A DNA stretch of 64,000 nt from Heliocybe sulcata. Lineage: Eukaryota > Basidiomycota > Agaricomycetes > Gloeophyllales > Gloeophyllaceae. Shown here piece by piece: positions 48,702-58,638 of this stretch. The position numbers and the translations under genes were made by a program. The notes below the pieces were generated by a model, which did no database searches, was not told where the DNA came from, and saw nothing but the letters and a program-made list of their open reading frames with translations. The stretch's first letter is position 1. Every line of letters begins with the position of its first letter. The stretch spans positions 192,757-256,756 of the forward strand of contig ML213517.1 in NCBI GenBank assembly GCA_004369045.1. Reading direction: 5' to 3'.

Positions 48702-50765
48702 ATGGCTGATGCAAGCTCCTTCCACGCCTTACTTGTTGGCATTAATGACTACGGCGGCTCAGACTTGTCGGATGGCAATACGGACGCAAATCTGGAGTGT
48801 GCCGTACCAGATGCTGAGCGCATGCGCGAGTTCCTCGTTGACAAGCTATCGGTGCCCAGCGGAAATGTCATAAGCCTCCACGACAGAGAGGCCACACGTC
48901 AAAACATCCTTGGCACCTTTCGGAGCCATTTCATCGACAACCCTAGGATAAAGATAGGCGACCCCATCCTTTTCTTCTATGCTGGGCATGGGACTCAAAA
49001 TCCCAGTAGTCTACAGGAGCCCACGGAAGAGAACAGTGACCTCGACCAGGACGGTGATGACAATCTTCATGAGGCCATCTGCCCTGCTGATCGGCTAGAG
49101 GATGCAGTACCGGACATCGAGGACCGAGAGCTTGCAAAGCTGCTCATGGAGTTGGCCGACCGTAAGGGCGACAACATCACAGTCATAATGGACTGTTGCC
49201 ATTCTGGGAGTGGAACCAGAAGTGCCCCCGCGCAGGGGCGAAAGAAGCACGTCGCTCGTCACATCCCGCCCCTTCGGCACACACGTCCTTTGGCCACCAG
49301 CGTCTCTCGCGCCCCGAGCGGCTACCGGCATGTAGGCATGAAGCCAGGTGCTTTGCACAGTCATGTCCTCCTCGCGGCTTGCCGAAATATCGAGCAAGCG
49401 TACGAAATCCGCGCCAAGGACCGCGCCGGGGGCTGGTTCACGTCCCAGCTGTTGAAGCTTTTCAGCAGCAGCTCGCTGCCGACAACATCCTATTCTTCGC
49501 TGATGGCAAAGATACCGCAACTTCGGTTCGAAGCCGACGAAGAGGATGAAGGAGACGAGGAGGGTCCCTCTGCCACGCTCATGACTGTAACACAGACGCC
49601 ACAGTGTGAGGGTAAACGGAAAGATGGCCTTCTCTTTGGTGGAAAGGGCCTCGGAGCTGACCGACGGCTCGTGCGCATGAGAACCGTCGGCCAGGAAATA
49701 AAGGTGGAAGCAGGCTCTATCCAAGGCGTGACGCCAGGCTGCCGCTTTTTGGTCCAAAGAGGGGACAGATTTACAGAGGATTATGTTGGTGAAGCAGTCG
49801 CGACGCGAGTGGAAGCCGTCTCAAGCTACGTCGACATTCATTTTGGGGAATCGCCTCCGTTGGATGGATGCTTTGCTAGGATCTCGTATCGGCCCGACCC
49901 GCCCTACTGCATATCATTCACCTCTCCAGCATCGTCTGGCCCGCAGGACGTTGTGAAAGCTGGCTTGGAGGCGTCGATGGAGGCAGAGCGCCGCGATGTG
50001 GACGTCAATCTTGTGCTTTCCGATCCTCAGCAGGCCAGACTGATCGTAACGGTACACGGAGATAAGATGGAGTTTACGAGGAACTGGCCGCTCCTTGTGC
50101 AGCACTGCGCACCTATTCCGGTAGCAGCTGTACCGCTCGAATCAGGGCCAAGCAAGAATGGAGAAGTCGACATACAAAAGGTATGCACGGCCGCTCGCTT
50201 TGATTTCTACCTCCATCACGAAAATCCCGACCATCCATACCGCAAGAATGTATCCGCAAAGCTGTACAAAGTCAGATCCGACCGTCTGGACCGGACACGG
50301 GATCTTGCAGAAGGTGGTGTCGCACACCTGCAGGACGACAGCTACGCAGCGTATGCCCTGTACCTTGAGAGCCATGCCGGCGTCAACCTGTACCCTGCCG
50401 TCTATTACTTCGACCCGAGCAACCACTCCATACAAGAGATGTACAAGGCACCGACGCACAATGCGGGGGCTGCACCCTTGAAGCGGGCGCTCACCATAGG
50501 CACGGAAATAACGGGCAGCCCGTTCTATTTCTATCTGGAGCATGGGGAAGAGCAAGACACGGGTTTCGTGAAGATATTCCTGTCGGAACGTTATGCGGAG
50601 ATGAAGATCATAGAGCAGGACGAGGAGTTCGAGCCTGCGCCTTCCATCGAAGGAAAAGCGAGAAATAGGAGCGCGGAAGCTGAACAGGATGAACGGCCGG
50701 GGGATTGGGATACCATCACTCTCTGTATTAAAGTATACCGCGACCTGGCGTCCGCGCGAGTTTAG
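48702..50765 (+). CDS. Caspase-fold (C14) protein with intact catalytic dyad
   Basis: One intronless frame of 687 residues. The C14 domain has HALLVGINDYGG, ILFFYAGHGTQ (His96), an acidic loop with AICPADR (Asp130, S1-pocket type) and ITVIMDCCHSGSG (Cys166), so the His/Cys dyad is intact. By analogy with metacaspases, cleavage after basic residues is expected, but this is inference. A linker with an acidic patch (EADEEDEGDEEGPS) could be a processing or regulatory segment. The middle VEAGSIQGVTPGCRFLV and C-terminal LYPAVYYFDPSNHSIQEMYK, EEQDTGFVKIFLSE, GDWDTITLCIKVYRD regions parallel the upstream gene. It is convergent with the SET gene, with about 110 bp between stops. Confidence 0.92.
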   Translation: MADASSFHALLVGINDYGGSDLSDGNTDANLECAVPDAERMREFLVDKLSVPSGNVISLHDREATRQNILGTFRSHFIDNPRIKIGDPILFFYAGHGTQNPSSLQEPTEENSDLDQDGDDNLHEAICPADRLEDAVPDIEDRELAKLLMELADRKGDNITVIMDCCHSGSGTRSAPAQGRKKHVARHIPPLRHTRPLATSVSRAPSGYRHVGMKPGALHSHVLLAACRNIEQAYEIRAKDRAGGWFTSQLLKLFSSSSLPTTSYSSLMAKIPQLRFEADEEDEGDEEGPSATLMTVTQTPQCEGKRKDGLLFGGKGLGADRRLVRMRTVGQEIKVEAGSIQGVTPGCRFLVQRGDRFTEDYVGEAVATRVEAVSSYVDIHFGESPPLDGCFARISYRPDPPYCISFTSPASSGPQDVVKAGLEASMEAERRDVDVNLVLSDPQQARLIVTVHGDKMEFTRNWPLLVQHCAPIPVAAVPLESGPSKNGEVDIQKVCTAARFDFYLHHENPDHPYRKNVSAKLYKVRSDRLDRTRDLAEGGVAHLQDDSYAAYALYLESHAGVNLYPAVYYFDPSNHSIQEMYKAPTHNAGAAPLKRALTIGTEITGSPFYFYLEHGEEQDTGFVKIFLSERYAEMKIIEQDEEFEPAPSIEGKARNRSAEAEQDERPGDWDTITLCIKVYRDLASARV

Positions 50766-50873
50766 GACGGCTATGTATTTCCTGGAGTTGGTCCTGATCT
50801 ATTGTGATCTGTTCCACGCTGTATGCATTTGACAGATTTAACCTGTGCCCCTATACGCCCGAGCACGCACAAA

Positions 50874-52514
50874 CTAGTCAGTAGAGCAAAGATACCGCAT
50901 CCCAACCTGCCATATCACAAGTCCTTCCTCACGAATACTCTCCCAGCGCATTCGATCATCGACACTCGCCACCCGCCCAAGCTGCCGCTCCGCCTCCTTG
51001 ACGACCCAGTACCCGAGTACCCGCCGCTCTTCGCTCACGTTTACGCTGTTGCCGCCGTCGTTGAGGCTGCCCAGAGCGGTCTGGACGGCAGAGAGCATGG
51101 CGCGGAGTACCCCGCGCACGCCGTCGTCGCCGAAGTGCTGCCGCAGCCAGACGCTGTTTTCGAACAGGATGAACTTGAGGAAGGTGTAGATGTGCGAGTG
51201 GGTGGGGTGCATCGGGGAGAGGAAGGACGGGGGTGGACAGGGTAGGGGTTGGGAGGGAGGGGGGAACGGCTGGGAGTAGTGGTTAAGCACTTGGTAGGCG
51301 AGCAGATGGGTGCATTGGTCGGTGGGCGTGTCGCCGAGCGTCATGGCGAGGATGTGTTCCCACTCGCTCATCCACTGTTCTTCTTTCGCTTCTAGATCGC
51401 TAACCTGCCTGTCGCTCAATACGCCATTGCATAAATGGCAAACCCAGCCCATCTGCCCGCCAACCTTGACTGGACAGCATATCCCGTCGCACCCCGGCCC
51501 AGGGCACACCGCGCCTCGCATATACTCCCTGACCGCCCCCTCGCACAGGGCGCAATGGCACTCGAACCCGCGGGGCATGAGCATGGCGCGCCTGTCTAGC
51601 GTCGGCAGGAACTCCTCGTCGTGGTACGAGACCAGGAGTTCGTCGCCTGCTGCGACTGGGCGGATACAGCGTAAGTAGAGCATCGGCTCTGCGCCGGACC
51701 GTTTTGTCGGGGGGATGAAGACGGTGCAGTTCGGTAGACAGCTGTGGTTGAGCATGGACGCGATGACCCAGAGACCGCACGCTTCGTCCTTGATCTCTTC
51801 CTCTTCCTCTTCCTCGCCAGGGACGGGCAGGTTGGAAAACATAGCTACGTTCGTAGTGTCCGCGGCATCCGTCCGAGGGTCCCGCAGATCCCGCATGTCG
51901 TCTTCATCTCGAGAATGGCTGTTTGTCTCCAGTATGGCGATAAGGCGAAACATCTCTTCAGACGTCGGCCTCCATTGACTAGACGCATTTTGCGCATTAT
52001 ACCACTCCACCCAGTCATCCGCCCATTCGCGAAACTCGCGCTCCCTATCGGGGTCGGCGTCCCGGGCCAGATCTGAGCAAACTCCGTCCACTGATAGTTC
52101 GGTGAGGATGCCATCTAGGACGCCACTCTGTAAGTTGTGTGTTCTGTAGAATGCATAGAGGTACAGTAAGCGTTGCCAGTCATATGGAATTTCCAAGTCG
52201 GAGGTTGGCGTGAACGCGCGTGCCTCCGGATACGCTGTATGCAAGATCGGCCTTTCCTTGAGGATCAGCTGACCCGGCTGCAAATAAAATGAACGCAGTT
52301 AGCAATGCTCAAACCAACGTGCCACTCTACCACGCAGATATAAACGCTCAACTTGCGGGGTAGCGCAATACGAAAAATTCAAACAGAGTCATACCTCGAA
52401 TGCAGTAGAGGCAAACAATCCTCGACCTTTCCTCTCATCATTGTCCAGAGAGCGCACGGTGACCTGAGGATAGGATGATATGTCGAATGACGGCGCAGAG
52501 TGGCTGAAGCTCAT
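50874..52514 (-). CDS. SET-domain protein (SMYD/SET5-like, no MYND finger)
   Basis: Two exons (52514-52395 and 52277-50874, intron 117 nt) encode 507 residues. The SET core is split around the usual landmarks: KGRGLFASTAFEPGQLILKE at the start, a long helical insert, then WVIASMLNHSCLPNCTVF (NHSCxPN pseudoknot motif) and AAGDELLVSYHDE. A Cys-rich post-SET segment (FECHCALCEG, CPGPGCDGICC, WVCHLCNG) and a helical C-terminal tail follow. SET proteins of this type methylate lysines on histones or other proteins. No MYND zinc finger is inserted in the SET domain, which separates it from canonical SMYD proteins. A poly-Glu run lies in the middle. The start is the Met before SFSHSAPSFD; an in-frame Met 19 codons upstream is less likely. 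Confidence 0.87.
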
Positions 52515-53051
52515 TTTGAGAAACGAGTTGTGGCGCGGTGAGAACTTTATTGTACACGTGATATGTGACACACGCGCCTGTCACGGCATCGCGAGCGCGT
52601 GGACTTCCACATTCTAACATCATGGGTCCTATCGACTTCTCCTTCTGCTGGTAGATTGGAGACTCTGCGGCAATATGGAGGGGAGCTACTTACTCAAATG
52701 TCCTGCCGGGCTCTCGGGCGAGAACTGGGAACTTCAAACAAACCAGGAACCCGGGTAATCGTCCGAGATCTGATTTAACCTGAAGTAACAGAAAACGAAC
52801 TTGATTGTACAGACATTTTCACACAGAAATAACGAACGACAAAGGTAAAGTATTTTGATAACGAGACAGCTTTTGAAACTACGCCCTATCTCCTCCCAGA
52901 GAACAAGCTAAAGACAGTATTTGCAGAGGGATCGCATGTTGCTTTTGACGCACAACCCGACGCTGGGTCGGCAGTGTTGGCTAGGCGCAGGCTTTGTCAA
53001 CAGTACTGATATGCGAGTAGAATGGGTAGACGTACATGGATGGCTCATCCC
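52515..53051. other. Intergenic region between SET gene and hydrophobin 2
   Basis: About 540 bp between a minus-strand start and a minus-strand stop. It holds the SET gene promoter and the hydrophobin 2 3' UTR. No other feature recognised. Confidence 0.5.
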
Positions 53052-53874
53052 TTAGCCCGAGATGTTAATGGGGATGCAGCCAACAGAAATCAAGCCGCCT
53101 GGAAGAGACATCAGTCAACCTCAAATTGCCGTTCAACATCACTGATCAATGGATCCACTCACTAGCGTTGTTCTCGCAGCAGACTGGGTGGGCATCGCTG
53201 GAAAATCCCGTCATCAGTGCGGGTTAGACAGTGAGTATACAATGGTCTTACCAATGAGCACCCTGTCCCAAGCCGAGCACGTTAATGGGCGAGCACTGGA
53301 CGCCGATAGGCAAGTTCGCGAGGTCGCCGACGAGGCCCAAGAGGCCGGCGAGGACGGCTTGACCTGAGCTACCCGCGGCCTGGACCTGCTGGCAGCACTG
53401 GACAGTGCCCGTGTTGCACTGCGAAACAGAGCCAGAGCCAGAGCCGGGGGCGGTGCCAGAGCCGGAACCTGAACCTGTACCAGAACCAGACCCAGACCCG
53501 GAACCGGAACCGCTACCAGAGCCAGAGCCGGAGCCGCTGCCGCTACCAGAACCGGGAGTAGAACTCGGGGCGGGATCCCAGCTCGAGGTGGGTGCAGGGG
53601 CAGCAGAGGAGCCCCATGGGTCGCCGCCACTTCCGCTGCCGGAGCCGGGAGTAGAACTGGGGGCGGGATCCCAGCTCGAAGTATGCGCAGGGGCAGAAGA
53701 GGTACCCCATGGGTCGCCGCCACTTCCGCTACCGGAGCCCCAAGTGGGTGTAGGAGCAACTGCGGTGGACTCGGAGGGGCACGGGTGATGGTGCTCAGTC
53801 CAGTGGTGCGGGGCTGCGGTGGCGAGGGCGAAGAGGGGGAGAAGGGCGAAGAGTTTGACGAGAGAGGTGTACAT
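53052..53874 (-). CDS. Class I hydrophobin 2 with long Gly-Ser linker
   Basis: Three exons (53874-53252, 53197-53163, 53098-53052) encode 234 residues, about twice the size of its neighbours. After a signal peptide ([20 protein letters not shown]) comes [13 protein letters not shown] with an extra Cys. Then follow two tandem 31-residue repeats (each starting [12 protein letters not shown] and ending [11 protein letters not shown]) and a run of about 16 Gly-Ser dipeptides. The hydrophobin domain proper begins at [14 protein letters not shown] and continues with [24 protein letters not shown] and [10 protein letters not shown]. The last 100 residues are nearly identical to hydrophobin 3. The extension may act as a flexible spacer or glycosylated tether at the film surface; this is inference. 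Confidence 0.92.
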
Positions 53875-53975
53875 CGCGGCAGTTGAAAGAGTGCTGGTGA
53901 GTTAAAGAGGGAGGGTGCTTTGAGAGCGACTGAGAGCTGAAGACGATGGGGACTTTGCAAAGAGGATGGGGAGAT

Positions 53976-53984
53976 TTTATATAC
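53976..53984 (-). promoter_or_regulatory. TATA box of hydrophobin 2
   Basis: TATATAAAA on the minus strand about 102 bp upstream of the ATG. Confidence 0.6.
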
Positions 53985-55359
53985 AGGTGAGGTCACCCCT
54001 CTTTCACAAGTGACAAGGTCAAAATGCGCCTGACTCGTAGCTCCATACTGAGTGAAGTTCCAAAGACTATCATGATGGCCTACATGACGCTTTGGCCGAC
54101 TCGGCGAGCTCGGGGACGAGGGCAGGTGCAGAGGAGACCGCCGTGTTCTCCGCAGACAGCCGCCAAGTTTGTCAGACCGCGCAAATCATGATACAATCAT
54201 TCACAGAAGGCCGATGGATGCGCGCCATGTCCAAGACGGGCTTCTGCGGTGGATTGGGATGCATCGAGGATCGTTCGGGTACGGATATTCCAGAGCACCG
54301 ACGACTCTGCAGTATAGTCCCCTGCCGGGCTTTCCAAGGCTCCATGCTCTCTTCCCGTGTTCACCGGTTCACCTCGCAAGTTCATTGGGCCGGAGGCCAG
54401 AAGACGGTGAAGAGTCGAGGAGCAAGCGGAAGATCATCGATCAGAAGCGTCCGACGTGTACAGCCACTGATGGCGCACCACGTGAAATGGACGCGCTAAA
54501 TGAAGGCACCGAGCCGCGTTACAACTCTGAACCTCCTTCACTCGCTGTCCATCGCTCCCGGCTTCCCCGCACTCACAGTCCGCCGCTGTCGCTTAGGGAG
54601 ATATGCATCTTCTTGCACCTCGGAGGTCGATGCGCCGCGGCTCCGACTTTGCTGTTGGTTCACGATGGACAGCGCGCGAACGAGGTGGGACTTTTGCATA
54701 TATCGCAAGCGAACGTTGTCACAGTGAAGACATGGGATTGCTGGATCGCGTCTCATGATATGTTTCTAGACGGCATTTTATTCGAAACAAAGTGACACTT
54801 TCTCGTAGTGCTCGATCCACGGATTTGAAGGCCACCGATGCTTCCATGATACTGGACGCTGCTGCTGCTTCGCGAGAGGAAGATGCATCTGATGGTCGAA
54901 TGCACATCGGGCAACATGATATAGAGATGAGCATATCCTGCGCTATGATGGCGACACAAGCTTGTTATCCCGTTGAAAATTACACCCAGATTCTCTTTGA
55001 CTTGCTATGCCGTGGACCATAATCGATAATCAACAATATTGCTGCCCTGGTCGTCGGTGGATCCTATCTTCGGGCGGCCTTTTCCTCTGTCGCCCTCGTC
55101 GGCGTCACATAATTCCGGGGAAAGAGGGTGCACATATCCATGTCTCGAGTGATCTGCACACAGGAGTTCTCAGAATTGACGCGTCTTGGCTCACTTCACG
55201 TCCTCCCCCCTTCTCTTCCTGTCCGCAACGGCCTGCCCCGCGGTTCTGGCCTCCGAAGATGGACGTGCCTCGGCCTCGGAAGCTTCCAATCGCCGTCGTT
55301 TCTCTTCACAACCACTTCACGGCCGTCGCAATATGACGATGTCAGCGCTCTTCGATGAA

Positions 55360-55367
55360 TATAAAAG
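55360..55367 (+). promoter_or_regulatory. TATA box of hydrophobin 3
   Basis: TATAAAAG about 124 bp upstream of the ATG. The leader between it and the ATG shares words such as CGTCTCACAGACACCACT and CTCTTACTCAACCAAC with hydrophobin 4. Confidence 0.65.
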
Positions 55368-55490
55368 CCCCACCCTCCTCGCCGAATTTCCATCAACCGA
55401 GTTTTACTCTCCAGCGTCTCAACGTTCAACACTCTCACTCAGCGCTCAGCTCTCGTCTCACAGACACCACTCTCTCTTACTCAACCAACA

Positions 55491-55964
55491 ATGTTCAAGT
55501 TCATCTCTGCGTTCCTCGCCCTCGTCTCCCTCTTCTCCCTCTTCTCGTCCGCCTCTGCCGCCCCCGCTGCTGTGCCCACCGTCTCCCAGTGCAACACCGG
55601 GCCCGTCCAGTGCTGCCAGCAGGTCCAGGCCGCGGGCTCCAGCGGTCTTGCCAGCCTTACCGGCCTTCTGGGCATTGTCGGCAACCTCGCGAACTTGCCT
55701 ATCGGCGTCCAGTGCTCGCCCATAAACGTGCTCGGGTTGGGACAGGGTGCTCACTGGTAAGACTGCATAGCATGATCTTAGTGGGTTCATGCGTACTTAT
55801 ATGACGGCGGCTTTTAGCGATGCCCACCCAGTCTGCTGCGAGGATAACTCCAGTAAGTGTCTTTCCCTGTATGCTTACTCGCTGTCGTAATACTGACGTG
55901 GTCCTTGCGCTTCGCAGGCTCGCTCATCTCACTCGGCTGCGTGCCCATCAACCTCACTGGCTAG
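55491..55964 (+). CDS. Class I hydrophobin 3
   Basis: Three exons (55491-55756, 55818-55852, 55918-55964) encode 115 residues with signal peptide MFKFISAFLALVSLFSLFSS. The eight Cys are in [20 protein letters not shown], the Cys spanning intron 1, VCCEDN and LGCVPINLTG. It is a secreted amphipathic film-forming protein. It pairs divergently with hydrophobin 2, whose mature domain is nearly identical, and is followed by hydrophobin 4 in the same direction. The leader and 3' flank resemble those of hydrophobin 4, showing that the duplicated unit extends beyond the coding region. Confidence 0.94.
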
Positions 55965-56559
55965 ACGGTCGATTCTTCTGCCTATAGGTATGTTGTCCAC
56001 TTCTTTCTACTGTTTTGCATCTCACCTAGCATTCAGCAGGTAGAGCTGAATCTGCCGAGCAGTCAAGTGTTTTCGATCTTCCACCAGTTCCGATCAAGTG
56101 AGGCGTCGAATTAGGACTTTCAAATCGACTCCGTTTTTTCATACTTAAAAAGGACTTGATATGGGTTTTAGTATTCCGTCGTTTTCGCGTCGTTTATTTC
56201 TTTGTGAAGTCTTGTACCCGTTCAGCGCTACAGCTTCAATACACGTTTTGTTACAAGTTTGTAAACGCGGTCCTGACCAGTAACCATACAGCAACTGTGG
56301 TAATGGCCCTCTGACCGCACTTCCGGCTGGTCGCGATGAGTGGTAAGAATCCCTCGACTGTCTGAGCGAACCCAGTCGACGCGTCTGCCGTAATGAAACG
56401 CGTCGCAATCTGAGTCACATGACTCACATAAGCGTGACGTCACAACCTGTGTCCCCGTCGATCCGACTTTCTGTCGACTTTCTGTCCACTGGGCAGTTAG
56501 CATTTGCTAGGGACCTTTCAGGAAACCACACTATTCATCTGCGTGCTCGCATAACTGAC

Positions 56560-56625
56560 CCCGGTCTCATCGCAGATATGCTGCGATACTAGTTGCATAA
56601 CTGGGGCGCGTCGCTGCCGGTCTGG
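56560..56625 (+). pseudogene. Relic of the PCMT 5' end
   Basis: TCATCGC.GA.ATGCTGCGATAC aligns with codons 14-21 of the intact PCMT at 58639 (MLRY region), and GCGCGTCGCTGCC aligns with the end of its first exon. The relic has an in-frame TAG immediately after TAC and a one-base length change before GCGCGTC. It lies about 1.09 kb after the hydrophobin 3 ATG. The intact counterpart lies about 1.23 kb after the hydrophobin 4 ATG. The remainder of the gene is not recognisable. Confidence 0.65.
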
Positions 56626-57341
56626 TCCACCAAAAGGCTGGACTTGCTGGCGGACGCCTCCTCAGTGAATCTGAGCAGGCGGGCAGCGGGATTACACAGC
56701 CAAAATGCTACCAATATTTGGGCGATGCCACTGAGCAATAGAGGAGGTAGCGTACCATCCTGCTCTAGTATCAGGCGTTTACCTTACTGCCAGTGACATA
56801 GCGTGTCATAAGCGGCATCAATCCACCGCTAGCACGAGAATGCATTCTCCTGTTTGGCGGACGAGATGATGAGGAATTGAATGGGAAAATACTACGGCCG
56901 TCTTGCAGTGAGCCGCCAGCATCCACCCGAGATAGCATTTCTCTGGCCACAAAGACGACACAAGATGATCGTTCCGCCGCATTCTGGATCAAATGCTAGA
57001 TTACCTCCAATCACTAGCTTGCTGATAATATCGCATCTGGCAAGTGTTTATCTGCCGCCTGCCACAGCTCCCGGGAAGAATCTTCCTCTCGCCCGCCTCT
57101 GTTGGCATCGCCACAGGATTTTCCTGCAACAACGGAAAACTTAGCTCGCATTTGCCGCGATCTGTCCCCCCAACCCATCCACCTCCGGGGCCTCTTGCTC
57201 GCTCCGATGACCTTTGCTTTGGATGATGCACATCCTCCGCCTCGGAATAATGATGGCGCCCGCGATCATCGGTCGCGTTTGCTATGCGGACGCCACTGCA
57301 TGACCCACTAGTCAAGTCGAGCTCTAGCATCTATCCACTGG

Positions 57342-57347
57342 TATAAA
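57342..57347 (+). promoter_or_regulatory. TATA box of hydrophobin 4
   Basis: TATAAA 117 bp upstream of the ATG, within a leader similar to that of hydrophobin 3. Confidence 0.6.
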
Positions 57348-57458
57348 CTCCTTCCCTCACTCCTTAGTCCTCCATCAACCGAGTCTCACTCTTTACCGTC
57401 TCAGCACTCTCACTCCTTACTCGTCTCACAGACACCACTGTCTCTTACTCAACCAACC

Positions 57459-57933
57459 ATGTTCAAATTTATTTCTGCTTTCCTCGCCCTCGTCTCTTTC
57501 TCCCTCTTTACCTCGGCCTTTGCCGCCCCCGCCACTGTACACAACGGGGCTACCACCTCCCATTGCAACACCGGCTCGGTCCAGTGCTGCCAGCAGATGC
57601 AGTCCGCGGGCACCTCCCAGCATGCCGCCCTTGCCGGTCTTCTCGGCGTCGCCGCAGGCCTGCTGAACGGTGATATCGGTGTCGACTGCTCGCCCATAGG
57701 TGTTCTCGCTTTGGGCCAGGGTGTTCGGTGGTAAGCCAGCTTTAAATGGTCCTAATGTGCTCGCACGTGCTCACGACTTTGTCACCTAGCGATGCCCACC
57801 CGGTTTGCTGCGAAGATAATTCCAGTGGGCTGCCCTCCGTCGTATATTCAAATACGGTGCTTCTAACGCGGTTATTGCCCTTGCAGATGGTTTCATCTCC
57901 GCCGGCTGCGTCCCCGCCACCGTCACCCTGTAA
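57459..57933 (+). CDS. Class I hydrophobin 4
   Basis: Three exons (57459-57730, 57790-57824, 57887-57933) encode 117 residues. Signal peptide MFKFISAFLALVSFSLFTSA is almost the same as in hydrophobin 3. Cysteines lie in CNTGSVQCCQQ, GVDCSPIGV, across intron 1, VCCEDN and AGCVPATVTL. It has the same intron phases and sizes of exons 2 and 3 as the other copies. Divergence from hydrophobin 3 is concentrated in the loop between Cys3 and Cys4 and at the C-terminus. Confidence 0.94.
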
Positions 57934-58638
57934 ACGCTTGCTCCTTCGGCATACAGGTTTGTCTTTGCTTTAAATACTTTCCGAACTTCGCATCTGACCA
58001 CACACTCGGGAAGCTAGAAGCAGCAAAGTCCATCGATATTTCATCAGCTTCGATCGAGTAAGGCGTGTAGGTAGAATTTGCAAATGGACTTCTGTTATTT
58101 CCTAGTTCATCGTTGAGAGGACTTTATATGAGCACTAGCTTTAATATCTGATTTGTTTCCACGTTGTTTCTCTCTTTGTGAAGTATTGTATCCCGTTAGC
58201 ACTACGGCTTTCATACGCGCTTTGCTGTACTTGTGACGGCCGTTGGCGCTGCTACTGCCGCGTCGCTTGCTCACCTCGAGCGAACCGATCTATGCATTAA
58301 TCACAGGACGATAGCCATCAAGCTCGTAAGTGCTAGGAGAAAGTGAAGGCAGGGAACCGGCGGATATTGGGGCCAAGTTGTGGGGCTACTACTACTACTA
58401 GTTGGTCACAATGCAGGTAATGAAACGCGTCGCGATCGAAATCACATGATGCCGCAGTCACAGACGTGACGTCACCATCTCTGTAATTAGGGCGTCAGCT
58501 CGTTCTTGTTCTTCCTCCAAAACTACCTATATAGAACTTTCCAGCAAGCGACATTAATCCGTCTAGAGCAGCTGCTTACCCCGTACAAAACTGAAGCACC
58601 CCCTCGCATCTCTTTTCCGTCCGAGTCAGTCTTTCAGA
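57934..58638. other. Hydrophobin 4 3' flank and PCMT promoter
   Basis: About 700 bp. The first 300 bp resemble the 3' flank of hydrophobin 3. The remainder contains the CRE-like palindrome and leads into PCMT. No additional gene. Confidence 0.55.
58467..58474. promoter_or_regulatory. CRE/ATF-like palindrome TGACGTCA
   Basis: TGACGTCA lies about 165 bp upstream of the PCMT start, within GTGACGTCAC. The same ten bases occur at 56434-56443 in the duplicated flank upstream of the PCMT relic. bZIP factors of the ATF/CREB type bind this sequence; use here is inferred. Confidence 0.5.

Larger units (their letters stand above)
53875..55490. other. Divergent promoter region between hydrophobins 2 and 3
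   Basis: About 1.6 kb flanked by outward-facing TATA boxes. An open frame of 208 codons at 54169 has no motif or splice context and is not called. No other gene recognised. Confidence 0.5.
55965..57458. other. Intergenic region with duplicated 3' flank and PCMT relic
   Basis: About 1.5 kb. Segments around 56150-56260 and 56391-56443 correspond to sequences downstream of hydrophobin 4 (58125-58240 and 58418-58475), and 56560-56625 resembles the 5' end of the PCMT gene. The rest has no recognised gene. Confidence 0.6.

Noticed and set aside
54169-54795. 208-codon open frame in the hydrophobin 2/3 divergent region
   Set aside because: No recognisable domain, unusual composition for the local genes, and it occupies the promoter interval. 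Probably chance.
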